Shown here one piece after another: positions 8,691 to 17,741 of a stretch of DNA of 34,773 nucleotides (its first letter is position 1; every line of letters begins with the position of its first letter). A model generated the notes under the pieces. It searched no databases, had not been told where the DNA came from, and saw only the letters and a program-made list of their open reading frames with translations. The stretch lies in contig JACRMA010000030.1 of the NCBI GenBank assembly GCA_016235085.1, positions 41,403 to 76,175 on the forward strand. The letters are read 5' to 3'. The position numbers and the translations under genes were made by a program. The DNA is from Candidatus Zixiibacteriota bacterium (GTDB lineage: Bacteria; Zixibacteria; MSB-5A5; WJJR01).

Positions 8691-8806
8691 GCGGCATGAC
8701 GCCGCACTTCATCTCGGCCGCGGCATGACGCCGCACCTCATCTCAACCGCGGCAAGACGCCGCACCTCATCTCAACAGCGGCATGACGCCGCACTTCATC
8801 GCAGGG
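8691..8806. repeat. Four tandem 29-bp repeats, each with a GCGGC...GCCGC hairpin
   Basis: Four directly adjoining copies at 8691-8719, 8720-8748, 8749-8777 and 8778-8806. Each begins GCGGCATGACGCCGCAC (copy 3 has one change, A for T) and continues with TCATCTC in copies 1-3; copy 4 diverges at its end. GCGGC and GCCGC in each unit can form a stem; with the flanking GTGCGGC at the first copy the stem reaches seven pairs. Copy 4 contains the last codons of birA (stop at 8796-8798). They may act as REP-like mRNA-stabilising or attenuating hairpins between birA and the small membrane protein gene. Confidence 0.85.
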
Positions 8807-9785
8807 TCGCCTCACCCGAATGGACGATCGTTTCCTTCTTTCCATGCTTGATCACCAACCCACCGCTGTCATCGATGGCGACCGCGACGCCGGCAATCTT
8901 CAGACGCCCCTGACGCACAACAACCTTGTTCCCCAAGAGCAGCGAGCGACGGCGATAATCAGCGAGGAGCGGGCTCAGGCCTTCCTGACGGAACCGGCGA
9001 TAGATCATTTCGAATCGCTGAAGAAACGCACGATAGAACGCCAGACGTTCGACCGGGGCACCCGTCGCCATCGCAAGTGATCCGGCCGACTTGCGCAAGG
9101 CGGAGGGGAAGTCCTTCACACCATGAGCCACGTTGATGCCCACTCCGCAGACTGCGTAGTGAACCCGGTCAACCTCGGCAGACAGCTCCACCAAAACCCC
9201 GCAAACTTTTCGGCCTTTGATCAGCCCATCGTTGGGCCACTTCAACATCACTTCCAGGCCAAATTCCGTCTCCGCTGTTTCGGCAAATGCCAGCGCCGCC
9301 AAAAGCGACAAACCCGCCGCCTGCGCTGGAATCACGGGTGGGCGAAGAATGATCGACGACCAGATTCCCATCCCCGCCGGCGAATGCCAGTGACGGCCCA
9401 ATCGCCCGCGCCCTTTGGTCTGCTCCTCGGCGACCACGACAGTCCCCTCGGGCGCGCCATGCTCCGCCAGGTCAATGGCCGTTGCATTGGTCGATCCGAT
9501 TCTCCGGTAGCAATGCAGGTGGCGGCCGAATGACCGCGTCTTCAAACCTGCCAGGATTTCGATGTCGGTCATGCGATCCGGGGTGGACGTCAGGACCAGC
9601 CGCTGATCATGATCGACAGCGATCACATACCCCAGCTCCTTGAGCGCTTCGAGCGCGCGCAGAAGCCGCGGCTTGCTGATATTCAGCTCCATGGCCAGCG
9701 CCCCCATGGCGGGCGCGCGTTTGTGGCTGCGCAGCAGGCCAATAACTTCGGTGGTGACGGGATCGGCCGCTGGGGAGATCATCAT
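8796..9785 (-). CDS. birA: Biotin--[acetyl-CoA-carboxylase] ligase with N-terminal DNA-binding domain
   Basis: The 329-residue product has the bifunctional BirA layout. An N-terminal winged-helix segment (about residues 8-66, LRSHKRAPAMGALAMELNIS) would bind the biotin operator. The catalytic ligase domain carries the GSTN motif (97-100), the biotinyl-AMP loop GRGRLGR (125-131) and KWPNDGLIKGRKVCGVLVE. A small C-terminal SH3-like domain follows. It joins biotin to the biotin carboxyl carrier protein and can act as a biotin-responsive repressor. The start at 9785 overlaps the nadC stop codon in an ATGA arrangement, so translation is probably coupled; a second in-frame ATG follows at 9782. The gene's last bases run into the 29-bp tandem repeats. 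Confidence 0.95.
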   Translation of the reverse strand: MMISPAADPVTTEVIGLLRSHKRAPAMGALAMELNISKPRLLRALEALKELGYVIAVDHDQRLVLTSTPDRMTDIEILAGLKTRSFGRHLHCYRRIGSTNATAIDLAEHGAPEGTVVVAEEQTKGRGRLGRHWHSPAGMGIWSSIILRPPVIPAQAAGLSLLAALAFAETAETEFGLEVMLKWPNDGLIKGRKVCGVLVELSAEVDRVHYAVCGVGINVAHGVKDFPSALRKSAGSLAMATGAPVERLAFYRAFLQRFEMIYRRFRQEGLSPLLADYRRRSLLLGNKVVVRQGRLKIAGVAVAIDDSGGLVIKHGKKETIVHSGEATLR

Positions 9786-10678
9786 CGCATCACCCACTTC
9801 ATGCTGAAGTCGACCGCAGGCGCCGAGTGCGTGATGCCCCCCACCGAAATGAAGTCGACCCCGCACCGCGCAATGGCTGCAACCGTCTTCGCAGTTACTC
9901 CACCCGACGCCTCAATCGTAACGCTGGCCTCGTGCATCCGTTCAAACCGGCGGATCTTCTTGACGGCAGCACGCAACTCCCCTACGCGGAAGTTATCCAG
10001 CAGCAACCACCGCGCACCCAGCGAGAGTGCCACGTCGATCTCTGAACGATGATGAATTTCACAGATGACAATCTTCCGGCCCGCCCCGGCAAGCGCGCGG
10101 CGCATCGCCCTTTCCGCACTGCCCACTGCTTCCACGTGCGTGTCCTTCACCATCAGCGCATCGTAAAGCCCCAGGCGATGATTCACTGCACCGCCAATGA
10201 TGGTCGCGCGCTTCTCAAGATAGCGCCAGCCCGGTGTCGTCTTGCGCGTGTCCAGAATCCGCGCGGCGCCTTTGGGCAGCAGATCGGCCACCGAACGTGT
10301 CGCTGTCGCGATCCCGGAAAGACGCGCCAGGAAGTTGATCGACGTGCGCTCTCCGGTTAGAATCGCCGCCGCGCGCCCGTGAATCTGGACGATCAGTACA
10401 CCGGCGCGAAATTTCGCGCCTTCGGCCACTTTCCAACGGAACTGACATCGGGGATCCAACTGTCGGAACGCGCTCTCAAACGCGTCCACCCCAGCCAGCA
10501 CTCCGGGCGATTTCGCAATCAGGTTCGCGCGTCCCCGGGTCGTGCCGAAACCCAGCGCCTTGACTGTTACGTCGCCGCGTCCGATGTCCTCGGCGAGCGC
10601 TTGCTTCACGAGCGAGTCAAGCTGGCGGCGATAAGCACGGACCGGAATTTGAAATGGCGCATCTGCGATCTGCGGCAT
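9782..10678 (-). CDS. nadC: Nicotinate-nucleotide diphosphorylase (carboxylating), quinolinate phosphoribosyltransferase
   Basis: A 298-residue protein of typical length. It shows EDIGRGDVT near residue 30, ERTSINFLARLSGIAT at about 110-125, the DTRKTTPG active-site motif at 143-150, and the C-terminal EASGGV and SVGGITHS phosphate-binding segments. It turns quinolinate and PRPP into nicotinate mononucleotide in NAD synthesis. The ATG at 10678 is preceded by GAGGAAG. A TATGAT box at 10705-10710 (minus strand) in the 53-base gap after tsaD might be a weak internal promoter, but no matching -35 is clear. nadC is coupled to birA by a four-base overlap; nadA and nadB are not in the window. Confidence 0.96.
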   Translation of the reverse strand: MPQIADAPFQIPVRAYRRQLDSLVKQALAEDIGRGDVTVKALGFGTTRGRANLIAKSPGVLAGVDAFESAFRQLDPRCQFRWKVAEGAKFRAGVLIVQIHGRAAAILTGERTSINFLARLSGIATATRSVADLLPKGAARILDTRKTTPGWRYLEKRATIIGGAVNHRLGLYDALMVKDTHVEAVGSAERAMRRALAGAGRKIVICEIHHRSEIDVALSLGARWLLLDNFRVGELRAAVKKIRRFERMHEASVTIEASGGVTAKTVAAIARCGVDFISVGGITHSAPAVDFSMKWVMR

Positions 10679-10731
10679 CTTCGCTTCCTCTGAGGTGCAG
10701 AGTAATCATAAGCAATCAGTTTTGACAGAGA

Positions 10732-11775
10732 CTAATTTGAGTCCGGTAACGGAAGCGGGCACCCCAGCCCCCAATTGGGCACGGCATCGATGGCGACATT
10801 CGTGCCCGCATCCTGTGCCCACTGGTAGAGTCCCACGCCTGCAATCATCGCCCCGTTGTCGGCACACAGATCGGGTGGGGGAACCACGGCATGCCGCCCC
10901 GTTTTTTCGGCCCAAGCCATAACCATCCGTCGCCAGCGGCGATTGCGCGCCACACCACCCGCCAATCCTACAGTTCCAATCGACAAGTCCTCGGCCGCTC
11001 GAAACAAGTTGTCGCACAAAGCCTCGACCACAGCCGTCTCGAACGATGCCACCCAATCCGCGCGGTCAATCGGCGGACGCTTCCCCGATTGCCGCTGCTC
11101 CCAATCTTGCGCGGCGCTGGTTTTCACACCCGAGAACGAGAAATCGTACCCTTGGCCATCGAATTTGGCGCGTGGGAATTTCACCGCGGCCGGATTCCCC
11201 GACTCGCCGGCATGGTCCAGCGCGGGACCGGCCGGGTAACCAAACCCCATCCATTTTCCGACTTTGTCCAGCGCCTCCCCCGCGGCATCATCGCGCGTCT
11301 GACCCAGAGATCGAAATGTCCCCCTCCGCTCGACCAGAACCAGCGACGTGTGGCCGCCGGATGCAATCAACACCAGGTGGGGATACTGAATATCTGGATC
11401 GGTCATCGCCGGCGTGTGCGCATGTCCCTCGAGATGATTGACCGGAATAAGCGGAATCCGGCGTGGCTTGCTCAAGGCACGCGCGTAGGCAACCCCGACC
11501 AGCAGGCATCCCACCAACCCCGGACCCGCCGTCACCGCGATTCCCGCCAGATCGCCAACATCCAAATGGGCCGTACTCAGCGCCTCGTCCACAATCCCCG
11601 GCAGACGCCCCGCGTGCTCGCGTGAAGCGAGCTCCGGGACAATCCCGCCATAGTCGGCGTGCACCGTGTGCGAATAGACAATGTTCGAGAGGATCCGCCC
11701 GTCGGGTCCCACAACCCCGGCGGCGGTTTCATCGCAAGAGGTTTCAATGCCGAGCACTGGTCCGGGTGCGCCCAT
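10732..11775 (-). CDS. tsaD: tRNA N6-adenosine threonylcarbamoyltransferase TsaD
   Basis: A 347-residue ASKHA-fold protein with the family's hallmark motifs: GIETSCDETAAG at the N-terminus, the metal-binding HLEGH at about residues 114-118, ASGGHTSLV for nucleotide binding, and AGGVARNRR near the C-terminus. It transfers the threonylcarbamoyl group to A37 of ANN-decoding tRNAs together with TsaB and TsaE, which are not in this window. The ATG at 11775 is taken; a GTG codon directly before it is an equal alternative. The start lies inside the end of the YbbR-like gene (32-base overlap), which suggests co-transcription and coupled translation. Confidence 0.96.
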   Translation of the reverse strand: MGAPGPVLGIETSCDETAAGVVGPDGRILSNIVYSHTVHADYGGIVPELASREHAGRLPGIVDEALSTAHLDVGDLAGIAVTAGPGLVGCLLVGVAYARALSKPRRIPLIPVNHLEGHAHTPAMTDPDIQYPHLVLIASGGHTSLVLVERRGTFRSLGQTRDDAAGEALDKVGKWMGFGYPAGPALDHAGESGNPAAVKFPRAKFDGQGYDFSFSGVKTSAAQDWEQRQSGKRPPIDRADWVASFETAVVEALCDNLFRAAEDLSIGTVGLAGGVARNRRWRRMVMAWAEKTGRHAVVPPPDLCADNGAMIAGVGLYQWAQDAGTNVAIDAVPNWGLGCPLPLPDSN

Positions 11776-12709
11776 CACGCCACACGGTAACCGAATCGGG
11801 GGTGATCTTCAAGACCCGTAATTGCGCCGGCACATGCGTCCAAACCCGCCGCCTGGCGCCGGTCACATCCTTTGCAGACGCCACATAGCCAACCGATACG
11901 GAGTCTTCCGTCAGGTGGGCCATGACCGATTCCGGTCCGCCAACCAAAACGCTCACGGTCGATGGGGATACTCCGATCGTGTCGGGAACATCCGGCATGG
12001 TGACCTGGACGACGCGATTGCCGAACTCACGCTGGACATACGCCTCCACAATCCGGTGCAAATGGACCTTCGAGGGCGACATCCGAACGCCGTATTCCGC
12101 TGGAGGGCTCAGCTCAATATCGCGATCCACCGTCGTGGACAAATCCGTCAGGCGGACACGGCGGGTGAAGACGGACTTGATCCGATCCAGCACAGAACGT
12201 GGCCCGGTCAAATCAACCGAATCCGGTGACCAAATCTCCGGACCGACGCACACATGCCCCTGATCGGTCTCGAACGCACAGTTCGAGGCAACCGGTACCC
12301 TCTTTTGTGCCACGCGATCGATGACAAGGAGGAGATCGTCGGGACCGAGGACATCCAGCACTTTGACCCCTTCAATGCCCGCAAGAGGGACATCCGTAAC
12401 CGTCAGCGGAACCGTAATCACACCCGGTTTGCGCGCTCTTGAAAGATCGATCGGCCAGCGCTGCTCCTGCCACAGTGTCGGTAACAGCAGTTTGCCCGTG
12501 CCGCGCATGCGGGTGTCCACCCTGGCCAGAGGTGTTTCACTCAGGGTCAGCGAGTCCGGAAGATTGATGTAGGAGAATTCGAAGGGTACGTCGATTTCGT
12601 ATTCGCGGTCGGTGGCGACATGAAACCAAAGTAGCATCGCCAGGGCCAGGGCCAGCAGTTTCAGCCCCGGGTTGTGGATGATCCTTCTGGGCGAGAGAAT
12701 GCTGGTCAT
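11744..12709 (-). CDS. YbbR-like domain membrane-anchored protein (CdaR-type)
   Basis: The product has one N-terminal membrane anchor (LKLLALALAMLLWFHVATD, about residues 15-35) and then a string of extracytoplasmic beta domains. Their recurring pattern is a strand pair, PDSVDLTGPRS or STVSVLVGGPES, then a further strand. That is the repeat pattern of YbbR domains, about 80-90 residues each, with three or so copies here. In Firmicutes the YbbR protein CdaR regulates the di-adenylate cyclase CdaA, usually encoded next to it. No CdaA is visible here, so that role is not established. An ATG at 12709 is chosen; a GTG three codons upstream is possible and neither has a strong ribosome-binding site. 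It overlaps tsaD. Confidence 0.82.
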   Translation of the reverse strand: MTSILSPRRIIHNPGLKLLALALAMLLWFHVATDREYEIDVPFEFSYINLPDSLTLSETPLARVDTRMRGTGKLLLPTLWQEQRWPIDLSRARKPGVITVPLTVTDVPLAGIEGVKVLDVLGPDDLLLVIDRVAQKRVPVASNCAFETDQGHVCVGPEIWSPDSVDLTGPRSVLDRIKSVFTRRVRLTDLSTTVDRDIELSPPAEYGVRMSPSKVHLHRIVEAYVQREFGNRVVQVTMPDVPDTIGVSPSTVSVLVGGPESVMAHLTEDSVSVGYVASAKDVTGARRRVWTHVPAQLRVLKITPDSVTVWRDGRTRTSARH

Positions 12710-12775
12710 GAGCCACACGGTGTTCGGTGATCGCCACCTCGCATTGAGATCGAAACCAGCCCTGCGATGGGCACA

Positions 12776-13540
12776 TCAATTCAAGCGGAACTTCTCTCCC
12801 AGGTATATCTTCCGGGCTTCAGGATCATTGGCAAGGAACTCCGCCGTCCCTTCCTTCAGGATATCCCCATCGCACATGATGTAGGCCCGGTCCGTGATGG
12901 ACAGCGTCTCGCGGACGTTGTGATCGGTGATGAGAATTCCCAGCCCTTTCTGTTTGAGCTTGGCGACAATCGACTGAATGTCCTCGACCGCGATCGGGTC
13001 GATCCCCGCAAATGGCTCGTCCAGCAGCATGAACTTCGGGCGTGTCGCCAGCGCGCGGGCGATCTCCACCCGGCGCCTCTCTCCCCCGGACAACTGATAC
13101 CCGCGATTCTTCGCGACATGGGTGATATTGAGTTCCTCGAGCAGTTCCACGAGCCGCTTCTTTCGTTCGGCTCGCGAAAGCCCCTGTGCTTCCAGCACGG
13201 CGACGACATTGTCGGCAACGCTCATCTTTCGAAAGATCGACGGCTCCTGCGGCAGATAGCCAATCCCCAGACGCGCGCGCTTGTACATCGGCAGACGCGT
13301 AATCGGCCGCTCGCCCAACAGCACGTCGCCGGTCTCCGGCTTGATGAATCCGATTGTCATGTAGAAGGTGGTGGTCTTGCCCGCGCCATTCGGCCCGAGC
13401 AGTCCGACGATCTCCCCCGGGGCAATCGTCACCGTGACGCCGTTAACCACCCGGCGGCCACGGTATGACTTGACCAGTTCGTGCGTGTGCAGACGGGCGC
13501 CGTTTTGCGCACCAACCCCGCCGGGCTCGATCCCACCCAT
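12776..13540 (-). CDS. lptB: LPS export ABC transporter ATP-binding protein LptB
   Basis: A 254-residue ABC ATPase with Walker A GPNGAGKT (about 49-56), the family-typical [13 protein letters not shown], signature LSGGE (about 150-154) followed by [10 protein letters not shown], and Walker [14 protein letters not shown]. The last run, together with [10 protein letters not shown], is diagnostic of LptB rather than of other ABC ATPases. LptB drives transport of lipopolysaccharide from the inner membrane through the LptB2FG complex; the partner genes are outside the window. It begins 52 bases after the secretin gene on the same strand. The N-terminal 18 residues before [12 protein letters not shown] are longer than usual, so translation might start a little later. 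Confidence 0.95.
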   Translation of the reverse strand: MGGIEPGGVGAQNGARLHTHELVKSYRGRRVVNGVTVTIAPGEIVGLLGPNGAGKTTTFYMTIGFIKPETGDVLLGERPITRLPMYKRARLGIGYLPQEPSIFRKMSVADNVVAVLEAQGLSRAERKKRLVELLEELNITHVAKNRGYQLSGGERRRVEIARALATRPKFMLLDEPFAGIDPIAVEDIQSIVAKLKQKGLGILITDHNVRETLSITDRAYIMCDGDILKEGTAEFLANDPEARKIYLGEKFRLN

Positions 13541-13592
13541 GATCTCAAGATCATGGCGGGGCGCCCGTCGATCAAGCGCTATCTGGCAGAGC

Positions 13593-14903
13593 TCATTCCG
13601 CCCGAGGAAGGATGTGCGGCGAAATGAATATCAGCAGGTCGGATTTCTTCTTTTCGATGGTCGTGTGGCGAAAGAGTGCTCCGAGAATGGGAATATCCCC
13701 CAGTAAGAATATCTTCCGGTGAGTCTCGATCTTGTTCTCACGCACCAACCCGCCGATTACGAGGGTGGCACCATCCAATACCCGGACAGTGGTCTTGACC
13801 GTGCGCCGCGCGGTGATCGGCCGTTCATTGTTCGCCGGTCCGGTAAATCCCGTGATTTCCTCCACGATCGGCTCCACGTCGAGCGTCACCTGATTGGAAT
13901 CGTTCAACCGGGGTACGACGGTCAGGGTGATGCCCACCTCCAGATCCTGGAAGGAAACGATATCCTGGGTGATCCCGCCTTCATTGAGGCGGTTCAGCGT
14001 CTGTACCGGGTAGGTGGTGGTCACCTTGATGGTGGCCTTCTCGTTTTCCAAAACGGTCACGCGTGGATCAGATAACAGCCGTGAGGTGCCGTTTTGCTGA
14101 AGCGCCTCGAGAAATCCGCTCACCTGATCGATGCTGAGCGTCCCCACATGCCAGTTCCGGCTGTCGGCAAACTTGTGCTGGGCAGCGGGCCCCGAAACTT
14201 CTGTGGTGGTCGATGAGTTCGATGACGTTTGGTCGGCGATGGTCGCTGAAATCCGGGTCGGCCAGCTGAATCCCACGCCGATTCGATCGTCGATGTCGGT
14301 TTCAATAAACTTCACGCCGATCTCGAACTGCGGCACGGGCACATCCAATGAACCAACCAGATCTTCCAGAGCCGGCATGAGCGGCGTGGCTTCCGTCAGG
14401 ACAAGCACCGGCCGTCCAGTGCTGACAGTCGCGGCAGATGCTGTACCCGCAGCAGAAGATGCCGTGCTGACGATTTCGATCTTCCCCCGGGATGAAAGGA
14501 CACTGGTCAGTACCTGCTTGATCGCCTGCGGATTGGCATAGCGCAAGGTGATCACCTTGTGGCTCAGCCCCTCCGGCGCATCCTTGCCCGGCGTCATCAC
14601 GACCAGAACGTTATCGGTCCAAAAGTAAGAATAGCCGTTGGCCTGCACGATGGTGTTAAGGGCAACCGGCCAGTCGACATTGGTGAGCTGGACATTAATG
14701 TCCCCTTTGACGTCTGGTCCGGCAACGAGATTGAACCCGACTTGCTCGGCCAAGGCCGAAAGGACCGTCTGAATGTCGGTATTCGAGAATTGCAGACTGA
14801 CCGTTCGCGGACCAGGCTGGGCATGCGCGATTTGCACACCAAGCAGAATCACCAGCGACAGGACCGAGCGGGTCCACCGGCGAAGGTTTCTCGAGTTCTT
14901 CAT
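13593..14903 (-). CDS. pilQ: Short type IV pilus/type II secretion secretin (PilQ/MshL-like)
   Basis: A 436-residue outer-membrane secretin with a signal peptide ending near AHA|Q. An STN-like domain follows ([28 protein letters not shown]). Next is one N-domain with [20 protein letters not shown]. The secretin core shows [41 protein letters not shown], and a C-terminal [25 protein letters not shown] ending in [11 protein letters not shown]. It forms the pore through which the pilus leaves the cell. It lacks the AMIN domains of long PilQ proteins, closer to MshL-type secretins. The ATG at 14903 starts two bases after the stop of the PilP-like gene. Confidence 0.9.
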   Translation of the reverse strand: MKNSRNLRRWTRSVLSLVILLGVQIAHAQPGPRTVSLQFSNTDIQTVLSALAEQVGFNLVAGPDVKGDINVQLTNVDWPVALNTIVQANGYSYFWTDNVLVVMTPGKDAPEGLSHKVITLRYANPQAIKQVLTSVLSSRGKIEIVSTASSAAGTASAATVSTGRPVLVLTEATPLMPALEDLVGSLDVPVPQFEIGVKFIETDIDDRIGVGFSWPTRISATIADQTSSNSSTTTEVSGPAAQHKFADSRNWHVGTLSIDQVSGFLEALQQNGTSRLLSDPRVTVLENEKATIKVTTTYPVQTLNRLNEGGITQDIVSFQDLEVGITLTVVPRLNDSNQVTLDVEPIVEEITGFTGPANNERPITARRTVKTTVRVLDGATLVIGGLVRENKIETHRKIFLLGDIPILGALFRHTTIEKKKSDLLIFISPHILPRAE

Positions 14904-14905
14904 GA

Positions 14906-15400
14906 TCAATTCCCATCCCCCATTGCCTTCGTCCCACCAGCCGATAGCGTGACGCGCCGGCGGTCGGTGACCCTTTCAAGCTCGACTTTAGCCGAGGTAA
15001 TCGTGTGCACCCGCCATTGGCCAACTCGGTCACCGGGCTTCAGAATATTTCCACCGATGACGCACACCGGCTTGTCCCCAGTGGTCATTATTCCCTGAAG
15101 CACCGGCACAGCCACCGCCTCCCGGGGCGCATCGGGCAACTTCGGAGTCGCGGTTGTCGAAGTGCTGCGAAATGGATCAACAGTCCATTCAGTCGCGAAG
15201 CCGGCGCTCGATGGCGCCGTCTGGGCCGTTGCTGCCGCGGCCATGACCGGCGCAGTCGCTGCCGCAGTCGAAGCTGCCTCTGTTCTTTCCTGCAGCGCAC
15301 GTGACGCACCGTAATGTTTCCACGGCTGGTTATATATGCCCCAGATGACCGCCAGGACGAGAATGGCGAAGATCACCTGTTTGCGTTTCTTATCCGTCAT
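14906..15400 (-). CDS. pilP: PilP/GspC-like pilus assembly protein
   Basis: The 164-residue product starts at ATG 15400, one base after the stop of pilO (TAA-G-ATG), so the two are translationally linked. It has an N-terminal membrane segment (QVIFAILVLAVIWGIY), then an Ala/Thr-rich linker. A C-terminal domain follows with LQGIMTTGDKPVCVIGGNILKPGDRVGQWRV, ending in a VELERVTDRRRVTLS strand pair. That arrangement matches the PilP / GspC homology region, which links the inner-membrane PilMNO platform to the secretin. A longer upstream frame exists but overlaps most of pilO's 3' end and has no support. Assignment rests on domain pattern and position between pilO and pilQ. Confidence 0.78.
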   Translation of the reverse strand: MTDKKRKQVIFAILVLAVIWGIYNQPWKHYGASRALQERTEAASTAAATAPVMAAAATAQTAPSSAGFATEWTVDPFRSTSTTATPKLPDAPREAVAVPVLQGIMTTGDKPVCVIGGNILKPGDRVGQWRVHTITSAKVELERVTDRRRVTLSAGGTKAMGDGN

Positions 15401-15401
15401 C

Positions 15402-16010
15402 TTAAAGCCCTGCTCTTCTTCGCGACTCACCTGGTCCCGCATCATCAAGGGTGAGAAGAACCGCTTTGCCGGTGAACGCAACTTGTTCGCCGTCGTCGCT
15501 GCGGCTCCACTCGCAGGAGTTCCAAGTTCGAAAGTCCGGACGGCGTTCGATGTCGTCCAACCACGCACCCAGATTAAAAAAGCTGCCTTTGGCCGATACG
15601 GCGAACACGAGCGTGTCCAGCCGAATCCCGCCGGAAACGGGGCCCCCGGTCGAGCGGGCGACTTTGAGCAGGCTTGGCAGTTCCGGCTCTGCTTGAGGAC
15701 GCTCGAGACCCAGCCGCTGTCCCGCTTGGCGTATCACGGAGGCCAGTCCATCGATGTCTCGCGAAGAGCCGAAACTCGTCAGGCACGAATCGAGCACGCG
15801 ATGGCATGAGTCGACGGCCCGCAGCACGGTGGGCACCTCTCCCATCCGTTCCTTGATTGCGGCAACCTGCCGATCACAATCGGCGTGCTGCTGTTGGGCA
15901 ACGTTGATTCGCCGCGTGAAAATCGGACGCAACGCCAGTCCCCACACCGACCACAACGTGATGGCCAGCGCAACCCAGCGTACCCATTTCGGGAGTTGGC
16001 GTAAGTTCAT
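15402..16010 (-). CDS. pilO: PilO-like pilus assembly platform protein
   Basis: The ATG at 16010 overlaps the stop codon of the PilM-PilN fusion gene (ATGA), giving 202 residues. It has a single N-terminal membrane helix (WVRWVALAITLWSVWGLAL), a predicted coiled region (about residues 35-75), and a ferredoxin-like C-terminal half with LDTLVFAVSAKGSFFNLGAWLDDIERRP. The last stretch is the characteristic PilO segment that describes a fold pairing with PilN. With PilN it forms the inner-membrane alignment complex of the type IV pilus. Sequence similarity in this family is low, so position in the cluster carries much of the evidence. Confidence 0.8.
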   Translation of the reverse strand: MNLRQLPKWVRWVALAITLWSVWGLALRPIFTRRINVAQQQHADCDRQVAAIKERMGEVPTVLRAVDSCHRVLDSCLTSFGSSRDIDGLASVIRQAGQRLGLERPQAEPELPSLLKVARSTGGPVSGGIRLDTLVFAVSAKGSFFNLGAWLDDIERRPDFRTWNSCEWSRSDDGEQVAFTGKAVLLTLDDAGPGESRRRAGL

Positions 16011-17707
16011 TTGGCCGCCCCCTGTGTGGTGCCAGGCGGACGAATCTCCACCACGAACGAGGCATAGCGCTTTCCATGCCAATCGACGGTACGGTCGGAC
16101 ACAACCCGCGCCGAACCCTCTCCGGTGAATCGATTGATGCGGCCAATCCAGTCAGCGTAGATCAACGAGTGCGGACGATCCGACGGGCCCAGCTTGCCCT
16201 CCAGCCGCGCGGAAGGCATGACGATGCCTGGTATCTCCGATTCGGAAGCTTCGAAACTGAGCGTCGCAAGTTCGGCGCCTGCAGGAACCGTCGATGTGAT
16301 CGATTTGACCAGCGGCATCCAGGGATGGGCACGCGCCGTAAGATCGCGATTGAGCGTACCGATTCCGGTAAGCAGTCCCGACACTCGTTCGACCTCAGCG
16401 GCCGGTCCCGAATGTTGCAGGGAATACAATTCGTGCGCCGCGACTGACGCCGCTCGATTGGCCATGTTCAGTTGCGTCCACAGGAGTACCGTCCAGGCCA
16501 GCATGGATGCAACGGAGAAGATAAATACAGCGCGCCCGATGCTGTTGATTAGATGATGCTTCCGCGCCGCAACCAGCTTGGGCGGCGACAGATCGATGGT
16601 CGTTTGGCCGCTCGCCGCCAAAGCTGCCACGGTCAGAAGTCCAGGATTCGCGCGCACCCACTCACCCACCGGCGCCGGCAGCCGCTCCGTCAAAGGTTCA
16701 AGCGCATCAAACACGGTAACCGGCAGTCCCAGTCGCTCCTGCCAGTCGGTGATCAGAGGGGCAACCGCTTGCGGCAGTCCCATCAATTCGAGCCTGTCCG
16801 GTGCAAACTGTGGATACGCCCCGGAATGGAACTCGAGGGCATCGCCGATGGACCGGCCCATGTCCTTAATCCAACTGGCCGCGACCGCGGGACCAGCCTC
16901 CGGCGCCGATCCGAGCCGCGCATTCAAGCCCTGCGTCGGACCCAGGTCATACTGGAATTGCAATTGGCCGCGCCGGAAGACCATGAACGACCCGCGGCTC
17001 ATCGTCCAGACGGCACTGGCTACGACCTGCTCATCACTGTCTTTGGCGAGGGTCGCTGCCTTGCTCAGCGGACGATTGGCACCGGTAATCGTGACGCCCT
17101 CCAGCCGCCAGCCCGCGTCGTCGACGGCCCCCAAAACGGTTTCCGCGTCTGTGCGAGGGACTGCCACAAGCGTCACGGTCAGATTCTTGTTTGGACCAGG
17201 GGTGAAACTGAACCCGAACAGCGCTTCATCGGCCTTGAGTGAAAACGGAATCAGCTTCTGCCCCTCCCAGATTGCCGCCGCCAATCGCTGGCGCTTGGGA
17301 ATAAGAGGCAGTGCGAATTGCCTGACCACGCCACGGCTGGCAGACACGGCCACTTGGGCGCGTACTTTCGGGGACGGATCGAATTCCTGCAGGAGCTTTG
17401 CGATGTCTGCGCGCGACGGAGTCTTTTCGAATTCGGCCGCCAAAAACCGGTGCAATGTCCGGGATCGGCCCGAGCGCGTGATCCCGACGACAACCAGGCG
17501 GTTTCCATCAAATTCGATTCCTGCAACTATGCCCTGTCCCGAGTGCCGCCTGTCGGCCCACTTCAACACCGTCGGCTGGCCCGGCTGGTCCTCCCCGATT
17601 GCCTCGCTCGTGCGAAGCTCGATCTCGCCCGGCCGTGGCGTCGGCACGGGTGAACGTCCCGAATCGTTGACGGTCTGGGTCGGGTCGTTGAGAGTTGTGG
17701 CTGGCAT
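16007..17707 (-). CDS. PilM-PilN fusion protein of the type IV pilus platform
   Basis: One 566-residue product covers two usually separate proteins. After a disordered Pro/Thr-rich N-terminus, an actin-like PilM-type region spans about residues 58-370 (GIVAGIEFDGNRLVVVGI, LAAAIWEGQKLIPFS, LTVTLVAVPR). At about residue 370 the sequence changes to IDLSPPK, resembling the INLLP start of PilN. A membrane helix (AVFIFSVASMLAWTVLLW), a coiled stretch, and a PilN-like domain (WMPLVKSITSTVPAGAELATLSFE) follow. PilM is normally cytoplasmic and binds the PilN N-terminus; the fusion ties them permanently. The ATG at 17707 is taken, while a GTG at 17749 overlapping the pilin stop is possible. It overlaps pilO by four bases. 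Confidence 0.83.
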   Translation of the reverse strand: MPATTLNDPTQTVNDSGRSPVPTPRPGEIELRTSEAIGEDQPGQPTVLKWADRRHSGQGIVAGIEFDGNRLVVVGITRSGRSRTLHRFLAAEFEKTPSRADIAKLLQEFDPSPKVRAQVAVSASRGVVRQFALPLIPKRQRLAAAIWEGQKLIPFSLKADEALFGFSFTPGPNKNLTVTLVAVPRTDAETVLGAVDDAGWRLEGVTITGANRPLSKAATLAKDSDEQVVASAVWTMSRGSFMVFRRGQLQFQYDLGPTQGLNARLGSAPEAGPAVAASWIKDMGRSIGDALEFHSGAYPQFAPDRLELMGLPQAVAPLITDWQERLGLPVTVFDALEPLTERLPAPVGEWVRANPGLLTVAALAASGQTTIDLSPPKLVAARKHHLINSIGRAVFIFSVASMLAWTVLLWTQLNMANRAASVAAHELYSLQHSGPAAEVERVSGLLTGIGTLNRDLTARAHPWMPLVKSITSTVPAGAELATLSFEASESEIPGIVMPSARLEGKLGPSDRPHSLIYADWIGRINRFTGEGSARVVSDRTVDWHGKRYASFVVEIRPPGTTQGAAK

Positions 17708-17741
17708 CGAAATCCCGGACGTTGCTGCGTTCGTCGCCCAA

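Noticed and set aside
8691-8806. CRISPR array
   Set aside because: The 29-bp units adjoin without spacers and each is itself a hairpin; no cas genes are near.
10705-10727. Promoter in the tsaD-nadC gap
   Set aside because: TATGAT on the minus strand and TTGACA on the plus strand face different ways and neither has a partner box at proper spacing.
11744-12709. Intact CdaA-CdaR c-di-AMP module
   Set aside because: Only the YbbR-domain gene is present; no di-adenylate cyclase lies beside it in the window.
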